The notes beneath the pieces are model-generated. The model saw nothing but the letters and a program-made list of their open reading frames with translations, had not been told where the DNA came from and ran no database searches. From the NCBI GenBank assembly GCA_964468435.1, contig CAYXVE010000070.1, positions 1 to 22,735 of the forward strand: a stretch of DNA of 22,735 bases, written 5' to 3'. Position 1 is the stretch's first letter. Every line of letters begins with the position of its first letter. A program made the position numbers and the translations under genes. Positions 7,674 through 15,270 of this stretch are shown here, in pieces. The DNA is from JBCCTX01 sp964468435 (lineage in GTDB: Bacteria; Bacteroidota; Bacteroidia; J057).

Positions 7674-9341
7674 ATGAGCTTATCCATACAAGCCCTATTG
7701 GCTGTTCTACCCATACTGCTGGCGGGCGTATTACTCATGGCCGCACGCTGGCCAGCAAAAAGGGCGATGCCCCTGGTTTTTTTACTCACCCTGCTGATTG
7801 CTGGCTGGGCATGGGAGGTTTCACCTACTGATCTGGCTGCCTCTACGATTCAGGGGTTGTTTATCACATTTGATATCCTCTTTATCATTTTCGGAGCTAT
7901 CCTGTTGCTGACAACTTTGCAGTTGTCTGGTGCGGTAGATGCAATCCGGCAGAGCTTTACGCAGATTAGCCCTGACAGAAGGGTTCAGGTAGTGATGATT
8001 GTATGGCTTTTTGGAGCATTTATTGAAGGAGCATCCGGTTTTGGTACACCTGCAGCCATTGTAGCGCCTTTGCTGGTGGCGCTGGGATTTCCAGCTATGG
8101 CAGCCGTGATGCTGGGCATGATGGTACAGAGTACTCCGGTAACTTTTGGGGCAGTAGGTACGCCTATCCTGATCGGCGTTCGCGGCGGGCTGGACAGCCC
8201 AGAATTCCAGCAACAGCTGGCTGACAGCCAGCTGAGCTTTGGAGAATATCTCCACACGATCGGGGCACAGGCAGCTATACTTCACGCCATAGCAGGAACC
8301 TTCATCCCTTTACTGATGGTGATGATGATGACGCGTTTTTTTGGTGAGAAAAGATCCTGGACAGCGGGCATTTCCATCTTACCCTTTGCGCTCTTTGGCG
8401 GATTAGCTTTTACCATCCCTTACGTGCTCACTGGCATCTTCCTGGGACCCGAGTTTCCTACCTTGCTGGGCGGTATAGTGGGCATTGCGATCGTAACCTT
8501 TGCTGCGAAGAGACAATTTCTTCTTCCCAAAGATACCTGGGAATTTCCCCATACCGATACATGGCCTTCCTTCTGGAAGGGATTAATCAAAGCTGATACC
8601 CATGAGATAGCATCCCAGAAAATGTCCCATACAAAAGCCTGGATGCCCTATGTATGGGTCGCTTTATTGCTGGTAATCAGCAGACTAAGACAACTTCCAG
8701 TTGGAGACTGGCTCAGACAGGTTCAGATCTCATGGCCTGAGATTCTGGGATCGAACCTATCTGCTTCCAGCAGCCCCCTTTACCTACCAGGAATGATATT
8801 TCTAGTGGTGGTTCTGATCACCTATTTCTCACATGGTATGAAAGGGGGGCAATTATTTACTGCATTCAGCAAGTCGGGAAACATGGTACTCAAGGCAGGA
8901 TTTGTACTCATCTTCACAATACCTATGGTACGTGTATATATCAATTCTGGTATCAATCCCACTAGCATGAATAGTATGCCAATAGCTATGGCAGAATGGG
9001 TAGCGATTCACGTGGGGTCGGTCTGGCCTTTCTTTGCCCCATCTGTGGGTGCACTAGGAGCTTTTATTGCAGGCAGCAATACAGTCAGTAATCTGATGTT
9101 CAGCCAATTTCAGTATGGAGTAGCCCAAAGCTTGATGATTCCAGGCACTTTCGTCGTCGCGCTGCAATCGGTAGGGGCTGCTGCTGGCAATATGATTGCC
9201 ATCCATAATGTCGTCGCTGCTTCGGCAACCGTAGGCCTTCTTGGAAGAGAAGGCTTAGTATTGAAGAAAACGATTTTACCTACGCTATACTACGTGATAC
9301 TTGTAGGGCTATTGGGATTGCTTGTGGTATCATTGCTTTAA
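7674..9341 (+). CDS. L-lactate permease (LctP family)
   Basis: 555-residue integral inner-membrane protein of the lactate permease family, which imports L-lactate (and often glycolate) with protons. It has about 13-14 hydrophobic segments. Family-typical stretches are GAFIEGASGFGTPAAIVAPLL (about 115-135), PVTFGAVGTPILIG (about 155-168), and near the C-terminus GALGAFIAGSNTVSNLMFS and SVGAAAGNMIAIHNVVAA. Length matches the family (about 530-560). The ATG at 7674 directly precedes a hydrophobic first segment. No lactate dehydrogenase (lldD or lutABC) gene adjoins it. Its stop codon overlaps the stop of the convergent isomerase gene. Confidence 0.95.
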   Translation: MSLSIQALLAVLPILLAGVLLMAARWPAKRAMPLVFLLTLLIAGWAWEVSPTDLAASTIQGLFITFDILFIIFGAILLLTTLQLSGAVDAIRQSFTQISPDRRVQVVMIVWLFGAFIEGASGFGTPAAIVAPLLVALGFPAMAAVMLGMMVQSTPVTFGAVGTPILIGVRGGLDSPEFQQQLADSQLSFGEYLHTIGAQAAILHAIAGTFIPLLMVMMMTRFFGEKRSWTAGISILPFALFGGLAFTIPYVLTGIFLGPEFPTLLGGIVGIAIVTFAAKRQFLLPKDTWEFPHTDTWPSFWKGLIKADTHEIASQKMSHTKAWMPYVWVALLLVISRLRQLPVGDWLRQVQISWPEILGSNLSASSSPLYLPGMIFLVVVLITYFSHGMKGGQLFTAFSKSGNMVLKAGFVLIFTIPMVRVYINSGINPTSMNSMPIAMAEWVAIHVGSVWPFFAPSVGALGAFIAGSNTVSNLMFSQFQYGVAQSLMIPGTFVVALQSVGAAAGNMIAIHNVVAASATVGLLGREGLVLKKTILPTLYYVILVGLLGLLVVSLL

Positions 9342-10258
9342 ATGAAATCATCCACCTCTCTATAAGCCTTTATTAAGGCCTCTTCCCCTTCCTTAGCAGG
9401 GCTAAAGTTACCATGTTCCATGCCCAGTACCCCCTCAAAGCCTTTATTATGTATGTGCTGGAATATTTTCAGGTAATTCATCTCACCTGTAGTAGGTTCT
9501 TTTCTTCCTGGCACATCTCCAATCTGAAAATAGCCGATTTCATCCCAAGACAGGTCGATGTTGTTGATAATATTGCCTTCAGTAATCTGCTGATGATACA
9601 TATCAAAAAGTATCTTACAGGAAGGACTGTCCACAGCTTTGCAAATGAGGTAAGCATGTGGAATTTTTGCCAGGAACATATTGGGATGGTTGACCCAGGG
9701 ATTGAGCGGTTCAAGCACCATGACCAAGCCATACGACTCCAGGATATCACATGCACGCTTGAGTGTCTCTACGACATGGGCTGTCTGGTAGTCCAGTTCC
9801 AGTCTATGATAGCGTTCTCCCAAAACGATGGTCATCCAGGTAGCATTTACGCGCTTTGCCACATCGACTGAATTACGGATCTCATTCAAAAAGGCTTCCC
9901 GCACTTCCGGATCTCCCTTGGCCAGGCCGTCTCCCCGTCTCACTTCCCAGTTACCTACAAATACACCCATTTCCATATTATTTTCTTCCAATGCTTTTCC
10001 TATTTTTTCCTGCATCTCTACCTCCCGGTTGGAAAGGGAATTATCTTCAAAGGCTCTGAAGCCTTGTTCGGCCATAAACCTGATCTGATCCCCAGGGTCG
10101 TCTCCTGCTGAATGCTTAAACATACCCAGATGGGGAGCATACTTCAGGTTAAAAGGCTTTTCCTGTTTGACTTCATGAGGCTGAGAAAATGTAGGCTGCA
10201 TACTCATCCCCAAAGCTGTAGTAGCCAATCCTGTTTTGACAAATGATCTTCTTTTCAT
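9338..10258 (-). CDS. Tat-exported TIM-barrel protein, hydroxypyruvate isomerase-like
   Basis: 306 residues. The N-terminus MKRRSFVKTGLATTALGMSM is a twin-arginine signal (RRSFVK), so the folded protein probably acts in the periplasm. The rest is an AP endonuclease 2-type (Xyl isomerase-like) TIM barrel. Likely metal ligands are Glu183 (VLEPLNPW), Asp219 (LFDMYH), Gln245 (YFQIGDVPGR) and Glu281 (GMEHGN), spaced as in hydroxypyruvate isomerases. DVPGR followed by EPTTGEMNY is typical of that family. The real substrate of the exported members is uncertain; they are commonly linked with sugar or polyol catabolism. The stop codons of this gene and the lactate permease overlap. The amidase gene lies 43 bases upstream on the same strand. 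Confidence 0.9.
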   Translation of the reverse strand: MKRRSFVKTGLATTALGMSMQPTFSQPHEVKQEKPFNLKYAPHLGMFKHSAGDDPGDQIRFMAEQGFRAFEDNSLSNREVEMQEKIGKALEENNMEMGVFVGNWEVRRGDGLAKGDPEVREAFLNEIRNSVDVAKRVNATWMTIVLGERYHRLELDYQTAHVVETLKRACDILESYGLVMVLEPLNPWVNHPNMFLAKIPHAYLICKAVDSPSCKILFDMYHQQITEGNIINNIDLSWDEIGYFQIGDVPGRKEPTTGEMNYLKIFQHIHNKGFEGVLGMEHGNFSPAKEGEEALIKAYREVDDFI

Positions 10259-10301
10259 ATGTTATATATAGTGTGGTAATGGATTATACTGTTAAAACAA
10301 G

Positions 10302-11966
10302 TCATATCTCCACCTCCCAGCCTGGTTCACCATATCTACTATCGTCGAGGTTGCCAAAATCCAGCCCTGCTGTCTCTGCTGCTATGTCCTCTTCTGTTCT
10401 GGGCTGTACTCCCAAAAACATATTCCTGTTAGCCTCTCTGGTAATCTCTATGGAATGATGATCAAACTGAACCCCCTTGATGATCCTTTCCCAATCAAAA
10501 TATTCTTCATACCAGTCCCATTTCCCTAATCTGAAGTTGGTATGGCAACAAATACCTTTGAAAGCATTAGCTTCCTCATCAGAAGCAAAAAGTGCTTCGC
10601 GTTTCCCTTCCGGAAGAAAATTCCGTTCAATATCCAGTTCATCCGTAAGATATCTCAATAATAAGATCAGGCTGTCATATTGCTCTTCTGTAGGTCTTGC
10701 AAAGTATGTTCTATCCCTGTATGTATTCGATAGCTTTATATATGCATCTGTCTCATCCAGTGTTGAGAAATTGTGTCCGGTATAGGTAGTCAGGATTTTC
10801 TGCTCTGAGTCAAAGTCTAATGGCCCCCAGTTGGATATTTCGATTCCGATAGTGTTGCCCTCGTTCACCTTATTTCCTCCTACAGCTTCATCAGGTGCAC
10901 TTAATCCTCCAATATGATTTGAGTATTGCTGAGCTGAGTAAAGTTGATAGATCGTACCATCTCTGCCTAGTATAAAAGCCGTAGAGACGTGATAATCTTC
11001 CTGGGTTAGTGTCTGTAAATCACCCGCAAGTCTACCTGAGGTGAAATGCAGAACAATTTTGTCTTTGGGCTTATTTTTTTCGTGATCAATAGGGTAAAAA
11101 AAACTTACGACCCGTTTTTGGGCTTCATTGAACTTCTTTACCTCTACATAAGGAATCAGGACATTGTCAGATTGATTAAGATGAGCTGCCGCTTCAAAAG
11201 TATAGCTGTAAGTCCGGTTTTCACGGAGAAAATTCCCGTTTGGATCTCTTTTTTTCCGGTTGATAAAGGTCTCCAGATGCGGTATGGAGAAAAAAGCAAC
11301 TGTAGAAACATGGACATCACCCCTGGCAGGATAGGCCTTGTTGTATTGACTGTGATCGAGGCTACTGGCGTTTAAGGCTTGTATCCAGTCTGGTCCTAAA
11401 AAGATTGTAAAACGGTCTATGATATGCTGGGCAAGGTTCTGATGGATAAAGGTCCCGTCTGATTCCAATCCTTCACGAACTGCATAAGAGTGTACAGCAT
11501 GCTGAGTTGCTAGTCCGTATATCCCATCAGCGCCAAATTCATCCCATTTTAGTTCTTCATCCATTCCCAATATATGTAACAATCGCTGTAGTGCCATAAT
11601 ATCCAGCTTGTGTGAAGAGCCTATCCTCAACACTTGTGTTAACTTTCCCAAGCTGCCAAGTTGATGTATCGTACGCACATCATGAACCGACTCATAACGA
11701 ATGATCAGAGTTTGTATAACTTCTGTGCTAGCCGATTCTCCCTCCAGCAGCAGATTGTTCCGGTTTGCAAAAGCTTTTAATGCGTCTAGTGTAGCTTCAC
11801 CGAAGTCCCCATCAGCACCAAACTGTTTCCATCTTAGCACTTCACCATATCCCACTCCAAAAAGCACTCTTTGCATAGATTCTATCGATGATGATTCACC
11901 TGAGCCTTTTCGAAGATGCAATGAAACCAATCCCTGATCGATTAGTTGCTGGAGCTGTGAAATCAT
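10302..11966 (-). CDS. N-acetylmuramoyl-L-alanine amidase (Amidase_2) with two peptidoglycan-binding-like repeats
   Basis: 554 residues. Two related segments (about 18-91 and 113-186) each contain an L-R-x-G-S start, a LQR/MQRVL helix and FGADG.(F/Y)G.AT, the signature of PG_binding_1-like modules; they look like an internal duplication. After a linker (about 190-300) comes an Amidase_2/PGRP-type zinc domain: KIVLHFTSG (His307), VSTAFILGRDGTIYQL, NHIGG (His351), IGIEISNWG (Glu376), and CCHTNFRLGKWDW (His475, Asp484). His307, His475 and Asp484 would form the zinc site. The enzyme should cut the MurNAc-L-Ala bond of peptidoglycan. There is no signal peptide, lipobox or transmembrane helix at the N-terminus, which is odd for a cell-wall enzyme. 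The ATG at 11966 is followed directly by MISQLQQLIDQGL, which is soluble. Confidence 0.88.
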   Translation of the reverse strand: MISQLQQLIDQGLVSLHLRKGSGESSSIESMQRVLFGVGYGEVLRWKQFGADGDFGEATLDALKAFANRNNLLLEGESASTEVIQTLIIRYESVHDVRTIHQLGSLGKLTQVLRIGSSHKLDIMALQRLLHILGMDEELKWDEFGADGIYGLATQHAVHSYAVREGLESDGTFIHQNLAQHIIDRFTIFLGPDWIQALNASSLDHSQYNKAYPARGDVHVSTVAFFSIPHLETFINRKKRDPNGNFLRENRTYSYTFEAAAHLNQSDNVLIPYVEVKKFNEAQKRVVSFFYPIDHEKNKPKDKIVLHFTSGRLAGDLQTLTQEDYHVSTAFILGRDGTIYQLYSAQQYSNHIGGLSAPDEAVGGNKVNEGNTIGIEISNWGPLDFDSEQKILTTYTGHNFSTLDETDAYIKLSNTYRDRTYFARPTEEQYDSLILLLRYLTDELDIERNFLPEGKREALFASDEEANAFKGICCHTNFRLGKWDWYEEYFDWERIIKGVQFDHHSIEITREANRNMFLGVQPRTEEDIAAETAGLDFGNLDDSRYGEPGWEVEI

Positions 11967-12303
11967 GTCGTTGAGTTTGTGATGTTACTAAATGCGTCTT
12001 CAATAATCACTAAAAGTTCAATATAAGTATTTTATACTAAATTCTAAACAATCCCATATTCCAAAGTACATGCTATCAATCCCACAACATAATATGGCGA
12101 GACCTCAAGAACTGATTGTAAGATTTATACATTCCTCCGAATACTTAAGCTTACATTTACCAGGCTCCTCCTGAAAAAACACTCTTTTATTTCGAGCCTC
12201 ATAAACAAATCCATTCATAACGCGTAAACGGAGCCGTATCAAATAATAAGACGATCATAATCGGCGCACGCCCATTTTTTCTCAACAATCATGTCAAATA
12301 TCT

Positions 12304-12339
12304 AGAGGAAGTTTTCCCCAATGAGCTTCCTCTTATTTT
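12304..12339 (+). terminator. Hairpin with T-rich tail upstream of ThuA gene
   Basis: AGAGGAAG (12304-12311) pairs with CTTCCTCT (12326-12333), followed on the plus strand by TATTTT. The loop is 14 nt. It looks like a modest intrinsic terminator for plus-strand transcription. However, no plus-strand gene ends nearby, since the amidase runs the other way. It might end an unannotated RNA or insulate the ThuA promoter, which begins about 50 bases later. Confidence 0.4.
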
Positions 12340-12389
12340 ACAAGTATCTATTCAATCTTTCCTGAAAAGATTCCTGATTTTTCTTAACT

Positions 12390-12421
12390 TTTGAACAGTA
12401 GCGAAAACAATCTTAAAATTG
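12390..12421 (+). promoter_or_regulatory. Bacteroidota-type promoter of the ThuA gene
   Basis: TTTG (12390-12393), a 20-base spacer, then TAAAATTG (12414-12421), five of six fixed positions of TAnnTTTG. The start codon follows only 7 bases later. If this promoter is real, the transcript would be nearly leaderless. Confidence 0.45.
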
Positions 12422-12428
12422 AAGTATT

Positions 12429-13985
12429 ATGCATACTCGGAATATTCTGCTTTTAAGTTTATGTATCATTTTCACGATGTCACTCCATTCCCAACCTGTG
12501 AAAAAGATCGTACTTCTGGCTGGCAAGAAGAGCCATAGCCCCAATGAGCATGAGTATATTAAATCAGCGCGGCTAATCAAAACCATGCTGGATCATGCTG
12601 AGAATCTTCCTGAGCTACATACTGAAATTCATTACAATGGCTGGCCGGAAGATACATCGACCCTGGAGGATGCAGACCTGATTCTCACTATTTCAGATGG
12701 TCGCGATGGAGATCTGTTTGCTCCTGTCCCATTCATGTATCCCGATCGAATGCAGATCATGGAACGACAAATGAAGCGAGGCTGTGGATTTTCATTAATT
12801 CACTTTTCAACCTTTGCATCTAATGAGTGGGCACCACAGATTCTGGAATGGGGAGGCGGACACTTTGACTGGCAGGACGATCATGGAGAGCGTAACTGGT
12901 ATTCGGCTTTGAAGATACTAGACACTATTGTAGAAATGCCTGCTCCATCACATCCTATTGCAAGGGGCATTCCGGAAACTTTCAGGTTACAGGATGAATT
13001 CTATTACAATATCCGCTTCAGGGAAGATGATCCCAGACTAGTGCCCTTGATGAATGTACCCGCTTTAGAAGGTGAAAAAAATAATGGTGGCTTAGTATCA
13101 TGGGCATTAGTACGTGAAGACGGTGGAAGAGGCTTCAGTACGACTACAGGACATTTTTACCGGAACTGGAAAAATGTCAATTATCGGAAGTTTATGCTCA
13201 ATGGTATTATATGGGCAGCAGGACTTGAGGTACCTGAGGGAGGAGTAGAAAGCCCCTTCTATGATGATCGTGAAGTTACCGAAAAACTATATGGAAAGTC
13301 CATCAAATCTCTGATCCTGACGGGAAAGCACCATCCGGCACATAAATGGCAGGAGACTACACCAGCTATACAGGCTGCATTGGAAAAGGACAATAGGATT
13401 CATGTTGATATCTCTACAGATATCGAGGATTTGCAATATTATGACTTATCCGACTACGACTTCCTCGTTATGAATTACTGCAATTGGGAAGATCCTAGTG
13501 GTCTCAGTGAAAAAGGCAAAAAACGCTTTGTAGACTATCTCAAATCAGGCGGTGGGCTGTTGCTGATCCACTTCGCCAATGGCGCATTTCATTCATCCCT
13601 ACCAAAGGCAGGCGAATCTGACTGGCCTGAATACCGAAAGATTTGCCTGCGGATCTGGGATCACGATCAAGACAGCGGTCACGATCCATACGGAAAATTT
13701 GAAGTAGTGCCTACAGCCAATCAACATCCCATTACTCAAGGTATACAGGCATTTGAGACAGAAGATGAACTGTATTATAACCAAAAGGGTACAATCCCCA
13801 TAACTCCATTGCTGAAAGCACTATCACTGGACACGGGTAATCATGAACCCCTCGCCTGGACCTATACTTATGGTGAAGGTAAAATCTTTCAAACATTACT
13901 GGGCCATTCCGCAAAATCTTTATCAACACCGGAAGTTCAGACCATCCTCATGCGTGCAGGATTGTGGGTATCGGGTAAGCTGTAA
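12429..13985 (+). CDS. Secreted protein with two tandem ThuA domains
   Basis: 518 residues. A signal peptide (about 1-22, NILLLSLCIIFTMSLHSQ) sends it to the periplasm or beyond. Two ThuA-like (trehalose utilisation, class I amidotransferase-like fold) domains follow. Domain 1 is about 25-265: KKIVLLAGKKSHSPNEHEY, DLILTISDGRDGD, GCGFSLIHFSTF, SHPIARGIPETFRLQDEFYYN, TTTGHFYRNW. Domain 2 is about 292-516: IKSLILTGKHHPAHKWQETT, DFLVMNYCNWED, GGGLLLIHFANGAFH, QHPITQGIQAFETEDELYYN, LLGHSAKSL. Single ThuA domains are common in Bacteroidota polysaccharide-use genes, but their reaction is not established. The duplicated core motifs (LIHF, HPI..GI..F...DE.YYN, GH) show an internal duplication. It is followed by the GH32 pseudogene, which may once have been co-transcribed with it. 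Confidence 0.9.
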   Translation: MHTRNILLLSLCIIFTMSLHSQPVKKIVLLAGKKSHSPNEHEYIKSARLIKTMLDHAENLPELHTEIHYNGWPEDTSTLEDADLILTISDGRDGDLFAPVPFMYPDRMQIMERQMKRGCGFSLIHFSTFASNEWAPQILEWGGGHFDWQDDHGERNWYSALKILDTIVEMPAPSHPIARGIPETFRLQDEFYYNIRFREDDPRLVPLMNVPALEGEKNNGGLVSWALVREDGGRGFSTTTGHFYRNWKNVNYRKFMLNGIIWAAGLEVPEGGVESPFYDDREVTEKLYGKSIKSLILTGKHHPAHKWQETTPAIQAALEKDNRIHVDISTDIEDLQYYDLSDYDFLVMNYCNWEDPSGLSEKGKKRFVDYLKSGGGLLLIHFANGAFHSSLPKAGESDWPEYRKICLRIWDHDQDSGHDPYGKFEVVPTANQHPITQGIQAFETEDELYYNQKGTIPITPLLKALSLDTGNHEPLAWTYTYGEGKIFQTLLGHSAKSLSTPEVQTILMRAGLWVSGKL

Positions 13986-14123
13986 AGATAAGGCTTTCCT
14001 TTTTTCCATTCTTTGCCATATCAGATTCGCCCATTGCGATGAGATACCTAACGTGGTATAAGTCGGTAATGATCATTCTCCTATCTTACATGATATAAAT
14101 GCTAAAATATACACTCTTCATAG

Positions 14124-15144
14124 ATGAAAACCCTGACTTTGAATCGATTTAGTAGTTCTCATAATCTCCACAAAAAGTCAACGCTATTGTTGCTCACATA
14201 CCTGCTCGTCTACTGCCTTTCTACCGAAGGGCAAAGTAGAAAACTGGAATTTGAAAATATTGAAAAAGCCTTTTAAAATGTACAAAAAGAACTCACTCAG
14301 GACAAGATGCGTCCGGCTTTTCATCTCACTCCACCTGCAGGTTGCATGGGAGATCCCAATGGAGGCATATATTATAATGGATGGTATCACATTTTTTATG
14401 GTCTTCAGCCTTTTTCAGCTCACCCTGGCGGCTGGTACTGGGCACATGACAGAAGCCAGGATTTATTGAATTGGGAGCATATGCCTCCCAGGCTTACACC
14501 AGCATTTGAACTGGGTCTGAATGCAGTAGGCTCAGGTTCTACTATTGTCGCAAAAGATGGCCAGAAAAAAACTATGTTCCCGTTCCCATTTTTGAAGCTC
14601 AAAATGATGAGCTAAGTGCTTGGGAATTCAAGGGACATCTATTTACAGTACCTAAATCGCAATCCAGCAACCGGTAGAATCACTCAAGCAATTACGTACA
14701 GAAAGCTTTGAGTTGAAAACCCGGGCATTCCCGGTAGATGGTCCCATCACAGCTTAACATATCATAGATCAGTTTAGAGGGAACCAACTGGAACTTCAGT
14801 TGGAGTGGGATCTTCACAACGCCTCATTTTGTGGGTTGAATGTACTTGCTTACCATAAAGGCCAAGGTGGATTGTTTATCATCTGGCATGGGGATGTACT
14901 GAATGTTGATGGTGTTGAAGTTCCACTGAATGATTGGGAGGCTGGAGAAAATATTGAGCTACAGATTTTTGTGGATAAAAAATTGGTAGAGGTCTTTGTA
15001 AATGGCGGAAAATACTGTGTATCGCGACAAGTAAGGGAAGAGCATATTAAAGGAGACCAAATAGCATTTACCAGTTTGGGAGGAACTGCCAGACTGGTTT
15101 CTTTGAAGGGTTGGAAAATGAAATCTATCATTCAACACCAGTAA
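14124..15144 (+). pseudogene. Decayed GH32 family glycoside hydrolase
   Basis: Remains of a secreted GH32 (levanase/invertase-like) enzyme. From ATG 14124 a signal peptide (STLLLLTYLLVYCLSTEGQS) is read, then a TAA at 14274-14276. The same frame continues at once with NVQKELTQDKMRPAFHLTPP, GDPNGG (nucleophile Asp motif) and IYYNGWYHIFYG...SQDLLNWEHMPPRLTP. At an A7 run (14565-14571) the frame shifts; the +2 frame gives NYVPVPIFEA and AWEFKGHLFTVPK, ending at TAG 14675. From about 14665 a third frame gives QQPVESLKQLRTESFELK, a TAA at 14755-14757, then the GH32 C-terminal beta-sandwich to 15144 (LNVLAYHKGQGG, IELQIFVDKKLVEVFVNGG). The central part with the RDP and ECP motifs is missing. About 340 codons remain, where GH32 enzymes usually have around 500. 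Two nonsense codons, one frameshift and one internal deletion make it non-functional. Confidence 0.9.
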
Positions 15145-15189
15145 TACAATAGAAAGCGCATATCAATTTCCTGTATTTTGCAAAAAATC

Positions 15190-15221
15190 TTTGATAAGTA
15201 ATCAGGTAGGCTTTAAATTCG
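15190..15221 (+). promoter_or_regulatory. Bacteroidota-type promoter of the leu operon
   Basis: TTTG (15190-15193), a 20-base spacer, then TAAATTCG (15214-15221), five of six fixed positions of TAnnTTTG. This gives a leader of about 43 nt before leuC. The leader has no visible leucine-rich leader peptide or attenuator hairpin. The geometry matches that of the ThuA promoter. Confidence 0.5.
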
Positions 15222-15270
15222 TCTTCGTTTTTGGCAGAATATCCAAATGCTTTCAAAATAATTAGATATC

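Larger units (their letters stand above)
11967..12428. other. Intergenic region between divergent amidase and ThuA genes
   Basis: 462 bases without a convincing gene; AT-rich and multiply stopped in all frames. The right end holds a hairpin with a short T-run and a promoter for the ThuA gene, both listed separately. It must also hold the amidase promoter on the other strand; I could not fix it. A small RNA ending at the hairpin is possible but unsupported. Confidence 0.4.

Noticed and set aside
7821..8285. 154-codon minus-strand frame
   Set aside because: Antisense to the lactate permease; Cys/His/Gln-rich composition typical of a shadow of a membrane protein gene.
13986..14010. Terminator after the ThuA gene (AAGG...CCTT then T6)
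   Set aside because: The stem is only 4 bp; too weak to call.
15222..15270. Leucine attenuator or leader peptide before leuC
   Set aside because: The leader is only about 43 nt, with no Leu-codon run and no competing hairpins.
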